Positions 1 through 6,953 of a stretch of DNA of 10,236 nucleotides are shown here, one piece after another. Under the pieces are notes generated by a model. It was not told where the DNA came from and did not search any database. It saw only the letters and a program-made list of their open reading frames with translations. The stretch covers positions 1 through 10,236 of the forward strand of contig JALWRV010000445.1 in NCBI GenBank assembly GCA_027080545.1, read 5' to 3'. How positions within the stretch are numbered: position 1 is the stretch's first letter; each line of letters starts with the position of its first letter. The position numbers were made by a program, and so were the translations under genes. Source of the DNA: Parvularculaceae bacterium (GTDB lineage Bacteria > Pseudomonadota > Alphaproteobacteria > Caulobacterales > Parvularculaceae).

Positions 1-1
1 A

Positions 2-1732
2 AAGGGTGAGAACCAAATCACCGGCACCAAGACCCCGGAAGCTGGTGTAAGCCAAATGTCTGCGGCGGAAATGCCGGAAGACAAGGCTCAAAGGGCTGAA
101 AATCTGGTTCGCTTGGCAGAAGAAAAAGAGGTTGCCGAAGCTAAAAAGCGTCTGGCCCGCAAGGCGGCCAAAAGTCAAAGACGGATAAGGGCGCGCTCCC
201 ACAGCACCATTTTTTCCCGTCTGTTGACGACCATGGGGAAGTTTGGCGGCAAAAAAAAGGCGATCATTGACCCGTCTGCTAAAGACCTGACCTATATGGA
301 TTTAACCCGGGCGAGCTTTGCTCTGGGCAGCGCCATTGCCAAAAAAACGGCACGCGGCGAAAATGTTGGGGTGCTTTTGCCCACTTCAACCGGCGCCATT
401 GTCACTTTCTTTGCATTGCAGTCCATCGCCCGCGTCCCGACCATGTTAAATTTTACGGCCGGGCCCCGAAATCTATTGTCTGCGCTCAAGACCGCGCAGG
501 TTAAAACCATTTTGACCGCGCGTAAATTTATCGAAGTGGGAGAGCTGCAAGGGCTTGTGGATGCGCTATCCCAAGAGGCCAATTTTATCTATTTGGAAGA
601 TATCAAAGAGCAGCTCAGCGGTCTGGACAAATTGCGCGCAGCCCTTGGTCCCTATCTGCCACAGCTTTTTTATTGGCCCCCTAAATCGACCAACCCGGCG
701 GTAATATTATTTACGTCCGGCACCGAGGGTACGCCCAAGGGGGTGGTGCTTTCCCATCAAAATATTTTGGCGAATGTGGAGCAAGTAATCGCCCATGTGG
801 AACTGGAGCCATCGGACATATTTTTCAACCCGCTGCCGGTCTTCCATTCATTTGGCATAACAGGGGGCACCCTCTATCCTCTCTTTGATGGCCATCCGGT
901 GGTGCCCTATCCCTCACCGCTTCATGTTAAGCTGATACCGGAGCTGGTCCGCAAAACCAAAGCCACCATCTTGTTTGCTACAGATACTTTTTTGCATCGC
1001 TACATGAAAACGGCCAAGCCCGGGGCGCTAAGCTCCGTGCGCTATGCGGTGTGTGGTGCAGAGCGGGTGCGCGATGAGACGCGCAGTCTGGCCAAAAGCC
1101 AGTTTGGATTTAATGTGCTGGAAGGATATGGGGTGACAGAAACAGCCCCCGTGATCGCGGTTAATCAACCGGGTGACATTCGCGCCGGAACGGTTGGGAA
1201 AATGCTACCGGGGATTGAGACAAGGTTAGAGCCGGTCGAAGGGCTGCAAAATGGCGGACGGCTTTTCATTCGCGGCCCTAATGTGATGTGCGGCTATTTA
1301 ATGGCGGAAAAGCCGGGGGAAATTCAGGTGCCACCCGATGGCTGGCATGATACGGGAGATATTGTTGATATTGATGGCGGTGGCTATATGTCGATCCGTG
1401 GTCGCCTCAAGCGGTTTGCTAAATTGGGCGGCGAAATGGTTTCTCTCTCGGTGGTGGAGAATTGTGCCGCCGTGGTGTGGCCGGAATTTCTGCACGCGGC
1501 TGTGGCAGTGCCGGACGATAAAAAGGGCGAGCAAATTATTTTGTTGACGGAAAACCCAGAGCCGGACCGTTCAACCTTGCTGCATTGGGCGCAAAATCAC
1601 GGCGTGCCCGAGCTGGCAGTGCCGCGTAAATTTCTAACGGTAGAAGATATACCCGTATTGGGCACCGGTAAGGTTGATTATGTTGCCTTGCAAAAATTGG
1701 CTAATGAAGAATTGGAAAAAGAGAAAAAATAA
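2..1732 (+). CDS. Aas-type acyl-ACP/acyl-CoA synthetase, C-terminal part (5'-truncated by window edge)
   Basis: AMP-binding (adenylate-forming) enzyme that activates a fatty acid with ATP for transfer to ACP, CoA or lysophospholipid. Numbering from the first internal ATG (position 56), the phosphate loop TSGTEGTPKG is at residues 220-229, GYGVTETAP at 357-365, HDTGD at 431-435, IRGRLKRFAKLGGE at 447-460, and the C-terminal catalytic lysine in GTGKVDY at 536-542. The segment GENVGVLLP...TFFALQ...RVPTMLNFTAG (about 101-136) resembles the synthetase half of Aas and of alphaproteobacterial MFS-PlsC-AMP-binding fusions. The frame is open from base 2 with no stop. The ATG at 56 has no well-placed ribosome site, and residues 1-50 are a charged, probably helical linker, so I infer that the true start and an acyltransferase (perhaps also a transporter) domain lie upstream. 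A stand-alone synthetase starting at 56 is the alternative. It converges on the ATP-grasp gene with a 43 bp gap. Confidence 0.88.
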   Translation, partial: KGENQITGTKTPEAGVSQMSAAEMPEDKAQRAENLVRLAEEKEVAEAKKRLARKAAKSQRRIRARSHSTIFSRLLTTMGKFGGKKKAIIDPSAKDLTYMDLTRASFALGSAIAKKTARGENVGVLLPTSTGAIVTFFALQSIARVPTMLNFTAGPRNLLSALKTAQVKTILTARKFIEVGELQGLVDALSQEANFIYLEDIKEQLSGLDKLRAALGPYLPQLFYWPPKSTNPAVILFTSGTEGTPKGVVLSHQNILANVEQVIAHVELEPSDIFFNPLPVFHSFGITGGTLYPLFDGHPVVPYPSPLHVKLIPELVRKTKATILFATDTFLHRYMKTAKPGALSSVRYAVCGAERVRDETRSLAKSQFGFNVLEGYGVTETAPVIAVNQPGDIRAGTVGKMLPGIETRLEPVEGLQNGGRLFIRGPNVMCGYLMAEKPGEIQVPPDGWHDTGDIVDIDGGGYMSIRGRLKRFAKLGGEMVSLSVVENCAAVVWPEFLHAAVAVPDDKKGEQIILLTENPEPDRSTLLHWAQNHGVPELAVPRKFLTVEDIPVLGTGKVDYVALQKLANEELEKEKK

Positions 1733-1775
1733 AAACCCATTATTATCAGCAAAGACATTTTCAACAGAGACATTC

Positions 1776-2663
1776 TTAGCCAAGACGGGCTTTCAAAACC
1801 GCCGCCAGCCGTTTGGCGGCTGAGGGCATTTGCTCGAACATCAATTCCGGTTCGGTCAACTCCATTTCCATTAATTGAAATGCGCCGTCTATAAGCAGCC
1901 CATCAATACGGGCATAGGCTGGTGGCTGTTGCGCCCCGCCGGGGGCTTTGCTTAAAATTTGGCGGGCAACTTCAAGGGTGGCTTGGTCGGGTTCAAACAG
2001 ATCATAGGCCCCGCCATAAACCGACTGAACCCGGAAATCACCGCTTTTTGGCCGCTTTAGGACAGCGTGGGAAAACTGACCACCGAAGAATAGTAGAGAA
2101 AGCTCGCCATGCTCAATCTGTGGATAAAATGGCTGCAACATCAAGCCATGCTGCTGGTAGGGAAGGGCGGCTTGGAGAGCGGCCTCTATCGCGCCGGGCT
2201 CATCAATATGAAATACGCTAAGCCCCTTTGCGCCGCCAGAGGCGAGGCATTTCAAAACCACCCGATGCCAATTTTGTGCTTTCGCTGTGGCCAGAATAGC
2301 GGCTGGTGTCGGGTCAACTTTGAGTGTGGGAAGAAGGTTCACGCCCGCTGAACTTAATTCGAACAGATAGTCTTTACAGGCATTCCAGCGCAAAATCTCT
2401 GGACTGTTCTCAACCTGCAGATGGGCGCTTTGCATTTTTTCGAGCCAGCCATAAAATTCATCAAGCTTGTCAAAATAGTCCCATGTGGAGCGTATGAGGA
2501 CCATGTCGGCTTCAGCAAAAGGAGCAAAAGAACCATTCCATGGAGCGCTTGATACCAAAAAGCCTTCAGCTTCCAGCGCAGATTTCAATAATGTATCGCT
2601 GGCACTTAAGGCGGGCTGTTCCAAACAGGTGGCGAGGGTTATTTTTTTGTCAGGCTTATTCAT
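1776..2663 (-). CDS. ATP-grasp domain protein of unknown substrate
   Basis: A 295-residue stand-alone ATP-grasp protein, probably a cytosolic carboxylate-amine ligase; substrate unknown. Visible signatures: RSTWDY at residues 58-63 and LRWNACKDYL at 91-100 in the pre-ATP-grasp part; VLKCLASGGAKG at 136-147, with an ATP-binding lysine and glycine-rich loop; ELSLLFF at 187-193; and the Mg/ATP-binding end YARIDGLL at 250-257 with MEMELTEPEL at 265-274. This layout matches the family that includes the cycloserine ligase DcsG and many unnamed bacterial proteins, but no partner biosynthetic genes lie nearby, so I do not assign that reaction. A stop codon lies six codons upstream of the chosen ATG and there is no good Shine-Dalgarno. 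A terminator separates it from ctpA, so it needs its own promoter or read-through. No signal peptide. Confidence 0.85.
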   Translation of the reverse strand: MNKPDKKITLATCLEQPALSASDTLLKSALEAEGFLVSSAPWNGSFAPFAEADMVLIRSTWDYFDKLDEFYGWLEKMQSAHLQVENSPEILRWNACKDYLFELSSAGVNLLPTLKVDPTPAAILATAKAQNWHRVVLKCLASGGAKGLSVFHIDEPGAIEAALQAALPYQQHGLMLQPFYPQIEHGELSLLFFGGQFSHAVLKRPKSGDFRVQSVYGGAYDLFEPDQATLEVARQILSKAPGGAQQPPAYARIDGLLIDGAFQLMEMELTEPELMFEQMPSAAKRLAAVLKARLG

Positions 2664-2693
2664 CAGATCAAAATAATTTCAAAAATGGTGATG

Positions 2694-2725
2694 AAAAAAA
2701 GGGCGATCCGTAAAGCTGGATCGCC
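2694..2725 (-). terminator. Intrinsic terminator of the ctpA transcript
   Basis: Read on the minus strand, a perfect 8-bp stem (GGCGATCC / GGATCGCC, arms 2718-2725 and 2702-2709) with an 8-nt loop is followed, after one C, by seven T (2700-2694). It starts 24 nt after the ctpA stop codon. Stem plus T-run in this orientation is a textbook Rho-independent terminator. The plus-strand reading lacks a T-run, so it acts one way. Confidence 0.9.
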
Positions 2726-2748
2726 ACTTTGATTGAATTTATAATGGG

Positions 2749-4197
2749 TTATCGGTCAATCTCTCCGGCTTGCGCGAGATATGACCGGAATTGGCTGTTG
2801 TTTTGCAAAATGTCCAACGCTTCTTCAAGCTGGCAATCTTCCTCTAAGGGGCATTCGATTGGGTCCACCAGAATAGATGTATCCTCTGCCAGCGGGTTGC
2901 CATCATCATCTCTTTGCACCAAAGCATCGAGGGCATCATTGTCCAAGGCACCGGGTAGGCTGGCTTCGGTTCGCGCTTCACTGACATCATCCGGGTCTTG
3001 ACCTGGCCGTGTGATCGGCACCGCGATATCGGGCACAATGCCCAGTTTCTGAATTGAGCGCCCGGCTGGTGTGTAATAGCGCGCGGTGGTCAAGCGCAGG
3101 GCACCGTTGAGACCATTTTGTAGAGGCAGCACCGTTTGCACGGACCCTTTACCAAAACTTTTTGTGCCCAAGATCAACGCCCGGTTGCGGTCTTGCAAGG
3201 CCCCGGCAACAATTTCCGAAGCCGAAGCCGACCCGCCATTGATCAACACAATGATGGGGCGACCATTCATGATATCCCCGGGGGTGCCCAGCTCGCGCAC
3301 CGTATCTTTAGGGTTGCGCCCTCGGGTAGAAACAATTTCACCGCCAACCAAAAAGGCGTCAGAAATGGCCACCGCCTGATCTAGAAGACCACCGGGATTA
3401 TTGCGCAAATCTAACACCAAGCCTTTCATGCCGCCGGGGATTTCTTCGTCCATGGTGCTAATGGCATCGAGCATTTTACCCGTGCTTTGATCGGTGAAGC
3501 TGGAGATGCGCAAATAGCCATATTGATCGCGCTCTACCCGCGAGGTCACCGGATTGACGGTGATGATGTCGCGTACCAAGGTCAGATCAATGGGTTCTTG
3601 GGCCGATTCACGGAAAATTTTGATTTTGACACTGGAGCCACGAGGGCCTTTCAGCTTGCTAATCGCTTCGTCGAGGGTCAGACCGAAAACCGGTTTACCG
3701 TCAATTTCGTAAATCAGATCATTGGCCTCAACACCGGCGCGTGCGGCTGGCGTATCATCGATTGGCGAGACCACCCGTACCAGCCCCTTGCCCCGACCTT
3801 CATTATCCATGGTCACTTGAATGCCCAGCCCGGCGAAAGAGCCGCGTGTCTGCTCCTGCATCTGCACAAAATCATCCGGCGACATATAGCTCGAATGGGG
3901 ATCAAGGCTCATCAACATGCCATCAATCGCCCCTTCAATCGCTTTTTGCGTATCGGGGGGGGTGACATAATTATCTTCGACAATTTCAAACACCTGCCCA
4001 AACAGGTCCAACTGCCGGAATGTCTCCGCATTGAGGCCGGAGCGGGCAAAACCGGCGGTGAGCAAAACCGCGGTAATGGCCGAGCCCGCAAAGGCCGAAA
4101 TCATCAGACCGGCAACAGACCCACGCTTATGGCGACGGGCTTTCGGTTTTGAGTGGAGGATTTGGGTGGTATTAGATGGGTTCAGATTTTCAGACAT
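2749..4197 (-). CDS. ctpA: Carboxy-terminal processing serine protease (S41 family)
   Basis: 482-residue S41 peptidase of the CtpA/Prc group, which trims C-termini of envelope proteins and degrades targets such as cell-wall enzymes. An N-terminal basic stretch (RRHKRG, 21-26) precedes one hydrophobic segment (about 29-50), an uncleaved anchor or signal peptide that places the enzyme in the periplasm. The PDZ domain (about 118-200) contains GSFAGLGIQV and the GPRGS loop. The protease core contains LVLDLRNNPGG (260-270), the catalytic serine in GGSASASEI (Ser325) and the lysine in SFGKGSVQ (Lys350); the 25-residue spacing equals that of E. coli Prc Ser430/Lys455. The acidic tail after about residue 400 looks disordered. 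No in-frame start lies between the ATG and the upstream stop, and there is no strong Shine-Dalgarno. It follows the EnvC-like gene after 186 bp, a neighbour pair conserved in Alphaproteobacteria, and ends at a terminator. Confidence 0.95.
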   Translation of the reverse strand: MSENLNPSNTTQILHSKPKARRHKRGSVAGLMISAFAGSAITAVLLTAGFARSGLNAETFRQLDLFGQVFEIVEDNYVTPPDTQKAIEGAIDGMLMSLDPHSSYMSPDDFVQMQEQTRGSFAGLGIQVTMDNEGRGKGLVRVVSPIDDTPAARAGVEANDLIYEIDGKPVFGLTLDEAISKLKGPRGSSVKIKIFRESAQEPIDLTLVRDIITVNPVTSRVERDQYGYLRISSFTDQSTGKMLDAISTMDEEIPGGMKGLVLDLRNNPGGLLDQAVAISDAFLVGGEIVSTRGRNPKDTVRELGTPGDIMNGRPIIVLINGGSASASEIVAGALQDRNRALILGTKSFGKGSVQTVLPLQNGLNGALRLTTARYYTPAGRSIQKLGIVPDIAVPITRPGQDPDDVSEARTEASLPGALDNDALDALVQRDDDGNPLAEDTSILVDPIECPLEEDCQLEEALDILQNNSQFRSYLAQAGEIDR

Positions 4198-4383
4198 TCG
4201 CGCTTTAATCTTTTTACTGGCCCTTCTTTTTTAAGAGGGGCGGGTGAACGAAAGGATATCCACAGGCCCGATAGAGGGTCTGAAAAGGGGAGGAAAAATC
4301 TCCCATGGGATAGTGGCACGAACTCCCCACTAATGCCAAGGCTGGTCATTGAAATGTGACGGTAATTTTATGAGAATATCCGG
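4198..4383 (-). promoter_or_regulatory. ctpA upstream region: possible sigma70-like promoter and small hairpin
   Basis: This 186 bp gap between the EnvC-like gene and ctpA is longer than the other gaps in the block. Read on the minus strand it holds TTGGCA, then 18 nt, then CACTAT, a partial match to -35/-10 boxes. Nearer ctpA is a short stem GGGAG/CTCCC (4300-4304 with 4288-4292) followed by CTTTTC, which could act as a weak attenuator. Together these hint that ctpA has its own promoter. The -10 match is poor (3 of 6), so this is a suggestion only. I see no small gene in the gap. Confidence 0.25.
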
Positions 4384-5619
4384 TTAACCTGTGGGTTGAA
4401 GCCATTTTTTGGGGTTTTGTGGTAATTGGTTCTTGCGCACTTGAAATTCCAATTCGGGACGGGTTTGCCCTTCGGGCATATAGCCAATAACTTCACCAGC
4501 AGAGATCTGGTCGCCCTTTTTTACTTCCAACTGGCCCAGCCCGATAAACACGAGATGAAAGCCTTCTCCCACATCGAGAAGGGAAATATTGCCCAGCCGC
4601 CCAATTTGTCCGGCAAAAGCGACAGCACCGGAGAAGGGGGCGGTAACCACCGCGCCAGATCGGGTGCGAATACGGACCCCTTCCAGCTTAGCCCCGTCAG
4701 CGGCAACTTTGCCATAGGTGGCACTGGTCTGTCCTGTGACCGGCAGCGGCAGCATACCCCGCGCGGCAGAAAATTTGCCGGGCAAATTGGCATAGACCTC
4801 TAGGCTGGGACGCCTGTCCAAGGGTGATTCGCCGCGATCATTATCGGGCAGGTTCAAGGGGCTGGGTTGCGGGATCGGCGTCGTTTCAGCCATTTGCGGA
4901 CTGCGTTCAATTTCTTCGAGCAATTCGCGAATATTCGAGGCTCTTTGTTCAAGCCGTTTATTTTCTGCATAAAGCGCTTCGGCCCGTCTTTTGGCCAAAG
5001 CATTTTCCTGCTCTTTCCTTGTCAGCAGATTTTCCAAAACTTGGCGGCGTGCATCAAGCTCCCGCTCTACCCGACGTAGATCATTTTTCTGTTCATCCAG
5101 CCGCTTTTGCATGGCGGAGAGCCTGTCTATTTGCGCCCGCAATGAATCGGCCTGTGCCGCCAATAGAGGGGCAGCGGTTGACAACGCCATGGCGGCCCGG
5201 GCGGCCTCGGCGGCATCATCGGGCGAAACCGCCAGCGCAGGGGGGCGGGCTATTTCTAGTGACTGCAAGGCCGCCAGCATTTCACTTAAATGTTGTTGTT
5301 TGGTGGCAAGAGACCCCCGGGCGATGGCTTCGTCAGCGCTTAAATCAGCGATGCGTTTTTCCAGTTCGGTGGCGTCCCGCTCGGCGGCTTTGAGCGAATC
5401 GGCCGTCTCGATCAATCGTGCGCGCAGGCCAATCAATTCGGCCTCGCGCTGCTTGCGCGCGGCTTCAATTTCTGCAGCGGTTCGGGCGTTTTCTTCCAAT
5501 TGCTGCTGTATGGTGCGTAATTGTTCCTCGCTAGGCGGGTCATCTTGTGACTGGGCCCATGCGGTGGCGTGCCATAGGGGCATGGTCAATAAGAAGGCTA
5601 TGATCAAAGGCAATCGCAT
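4384..5619 (-). CDS. EnvC-like murein hydrolase activator (coiled coil plus degenerate LytM domain)
   Basis: 411-residue periplasmic protein. A signal peptide (residues 1-22, cleavage likely after AWA) is followed by long coiled-coil segments (about 30-125 and 150-240) rich in Glu, Arg, Leu and Ala, a proline-rich linker (about 241-275), and a C-terminal LytM/M23-type domain (about 290-408). The M23 zinc ligands are absent: the usual HxxxD region reads TYGKVAADGAKLEG and the usual HxH region reads RPELEFQVRK. This is the pattern of EnvC, a non-enzymatic activator of cell-division amidases, so I infer activation of septal peptidoglycan splitting rather than hydrolysis. It is 32 bp downstream of rlmH, so cotranscription is likely, and precedes ctpA. 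In E. coli, Prc is implicated in murein hydrolase turnover, so a functional link is plausible but not shown here. Confidence 0.88.
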   Translation of the reverse strand: MRLPLIIAFLLTMPLWHATAWAQSQDDPPSEEQLRTIQQQLEENARTAAEIEAARKQREAELIGLRARLIETADSLKAAERDATELEKRIADLSADEAIARGSLATKQQHLSEMLAALQSLEIARPPALAVSPDDAAEAARAAMALSTAAPLLAAQADSLRAQIDRLSAMQKRLDEQKNDLRRVERELDARRQVLENLLTRKEQENALAKRRAEALYAENKRLEQRASNIRELLEEIERSPQMAETTPIPQPSPLNLPDNDRGESPLDRRPSLEVYANLPGKFSAARGMLPLPVTGQTSATYGKVAADGAKLEGVRIRTRSGAVVTAPFSGAVAFAGQIGRLGNISLLDVGEGFHLVFIGLGQLEVKKGDQISAGEVIGYMPEGQTRPELEFQVRKNQLPQNPKKWLQPTG

Positions 5620-5651
5620 GGCTTATCCATAGGCCTGCTCGGCCAATATAT

Positions 5652-6149
5652 CTACTCTCGGTGATAGGGGTGGCCGCTCAAAATTGTCGCCGCCCGGAAA
5701 AGCTGTTCCGCGAGCATCACCCGCACCAACATATGTGGCCAAGTGTTGGGCCCGAAAGACAAAGTGCGGGCTTTGTTCTGCTTTATCTGTTGGTGTAAAA
5801 CATCCCCATGTCCATCAGCCCCGCCAATGAGAAAAGCAATATCCCCGACGCCTTGATCGCGGATATCCGCAATAAGATTAGCGAAGCCGCGACTGGTCAT
5901 GGCCTTGCCTGTTTCATCAAGGACGACAATAGTGGCGCCGTCGGGAACATGGCGCAACAATAAGGCCGATTCGCGATCTTGACGTGCCTTTCCGGTGAGG
6001 CCTTTAGGGGCTTCAATTTCGGTAAATTTAAGACCATCCAGCCCAATCCCCCGCCCACTCGCTTGCAAGCGCTGCTGATAGTCTTGGCACAAATCAAAAG
6101 CCGGTCCCGCTTTCAGCCTACCGATAGCAAAAATATGAAGACGAAGCAT
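5652..6149 (-). CDS. rlmH: 23S rRNA pseudouridine-1915 N3-methyltransferase RlmH
   Basis: 165 residues, close to the usual 155-160. RlmH is a SPOUT-class methyltransferase that uses S-adenosylmethionine to methylate pseudouridine 1915 in helix 69 of 23S rRNA on assembled 70S ribosomes. Hallmarks: N-terminal MLRLHIFAIGRLKAGP; VVLDETGK at 75-82; the cofactor-knot motif FLIGGADG at 106-113; and the C-terminal signature WPHMLVRVMLAEQLFRA (137-153) ending in PYHRE. The start matches the family N-terminus, although I see no clear ribosome-binding site. It lies 35 bp downstream of rsfS, the conserved neighbour in most bacteria, and both proteins act on the ribosome. A single transcript rsfS-rlmH-envC is likely. 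Confidence 0.96.
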   Translation of the reverse strand: MLRLHIFAIGRLKAGPAFDLCQDYQQRLQASGRGIGLDGLKFTEIEAPKGLTGKARQDRESALLLRHVPDGATIVVLDETGKAMTSRGFANLIADIRDQGVGDIAFLIGGADGHGDVLHQQIKQNKARTLSFGPNTWPHMLVRVMLAEQLFRAATILSGHPYHRE

Positions 6150-6184
6150 AAGCAGGGTGCGTGGTGAAGGTCTTGGGCGCTGAC

Positions 6185-6802
6185 CTATGGGGCTTGTTTG
6201 TCTTGGGCCGGGTGCGTCACATCTTCATCAAGCCAAATACGCTCCAGATCATAGAAGGCGCGCACCTCCGGCCGGAACAGGTGAATAATAATATCGTGGG
6301 CGTCAATCAAAACCCAATCACACACGGACATCCCTTCGACGGCAATCCCATCGACCCCTTCAGCTTTCAGGCAACGGGCAATTTTATCCGCCAGCGCCCC
6401 TACATGGCGTCCAGAACGGCCGCTGGCTAGAATCATTGCATCGGCGAAGTCGGTTTTGCCCGCAAGATCAATGGTGGTGATCTGTTCGGCCTTATCGGCA
6501 TCGAGTTGTTTTACCAATAGGGACAGTAATTTTTTAACAGCATCAGGCGTCTGGGTGGTGGCTTTTTTGCGGCTTGTGGTTTTGCGGATAGTATTCGCGA
6601 GGCTAGCACCAGAAGCGCTGGATTGGCTCTTTATAGAAGCCCGTTTTTTTGCCGATGGCTTTTTGGCCTTAACGGTAGTTTTTTTAATAGCAGTTTTTTT
6701 AGCAGCGGTTTTTTTTCCCGTGCCTGTTTGCGATGGTGAAACCAGAACCCGTCTCCTGTGGTTAATGCGACGATTTGCCTGAAGGCCAGCCGCGCATGAC
6801 AT
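6185..6802 (-). CDS. rsfS: Ribosomal silencing factor RsfS with lysine-rich N-terminal extension
   Basis: RsfS (RsfA/YbeB/Iojap) binds uL14 on the 50S subunit and blocks subunit joining when nutrients are scarce. The RsfS domain occupies about residues 87-195: KAEQITTIDLAGKTDFADAM (104-123, in two parts), ILASGRSGRHVGALADKI, and WVLIDAHDIIIHLFRPEV (163-180) followed by RAFYDLERIWLD. The family is usually about 105-130 residues; here some 85 extra residues precede it, with KK-containing pentads (KTAAK KTAIK KTTVK AKKPSAKKR) like the tails of histone H1-like proteins. Start is uncertain: the ATG at 6802 has only AGG at a long distance, while AGGAGA (6757-6752) lies well spaced before an in-frame CTG at 6745-6743. 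Starting there removes 19 residues but keeps the lysine-rich tail. Neighbours are rlmH downstream and, one gene away, nadD. Confidence 0.93.
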   Translation of the reverse strand: MSCAAGLQANRRINHRRRVLVSPSQTGTGKKTAAKKTAIKKTTVKAKKPSAKKRASIKSQSSASGASLANTIRKTTSRKKATTQTPDAVKKLLSLLVKQLDADKAEQITTIDLAGKTDFADAMILASGRSGRHVGALADKIARCLKAEGVDGIAVEGMSVCDWVLIDAHDIIIHLFRPEVRAFYDLERIWLDEDVTHPAQDKQAP

Positions 6803-6858
6803 ATCAATTGCAACCTATCACTATTTTCAAGGCGATAAAGAGGCAAATGGGAAATTCT

Positions 6859-6931
6859 CCCTCACCCCCTCTTCCCGTGCCCACTCTTGCAGGTCCAGCC
6901 TTGTGGGCACCTGTCTCGTGGGGGATGAGGG
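6859..6931. repeat. 73-nt nested inverted repeat upstream of rsfS
   Basis: Two nested inverted repeats are visible. The outer arms are CCCTCACCCCC (6859-6869) and GGGGGATGAGGG (6920-6931), pairing over 11 bp with one bulged A at 6925. The inner arms are GTGCCCAC (6877-6884) and GTGGGCAC (6903-6910), a perfect 8-bp stem with an 18-nt loop. No T-run follows on either strand, so it is not a standard intrinsic terminator. It sits between the stop of the small membrane-protein gene and the rsfS start. It could be a dispersed palindromic element, a processing site or a structured leader; one window cannot tell. Confidence 0.75.
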
Positions 6932-6953
6932 TTAAGGGGGTGTTGACCTATTT

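Noticed and set aside
1733..1775. Bidirectional terminator between the synthetase and the ATP-grasp gene
   Set aside because: The 43 bp gap contains no inverted repeat of useful length, only a short direct repeat (AGACATT).
2740..2745. Perfect TATAAT on the plus strand
   Set aside because: It overlaps the end of ctpA on the opposite strand, has no -35 at normal distance and no plus-strand gene downstream; an AT-rich coincidence.
3487..4152. Plus-strand frame of 221 codons opposite ctpA
   Set aside because: It lies wholly inside a strongly conserved protease gene, has no recognisable domain and no upstream site; a shadow frame.
4991..5632. Long plus-strand frame of 213 codons opposite the EnvC-like gene
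   Set aside because: It is the antisense shadow of an Ala/Arg/Glu-rich coiled coil, giving low-complexity Ser/Ala/Arg protein with no family motif or ribosome site; the minus-strand gene is clearly real.
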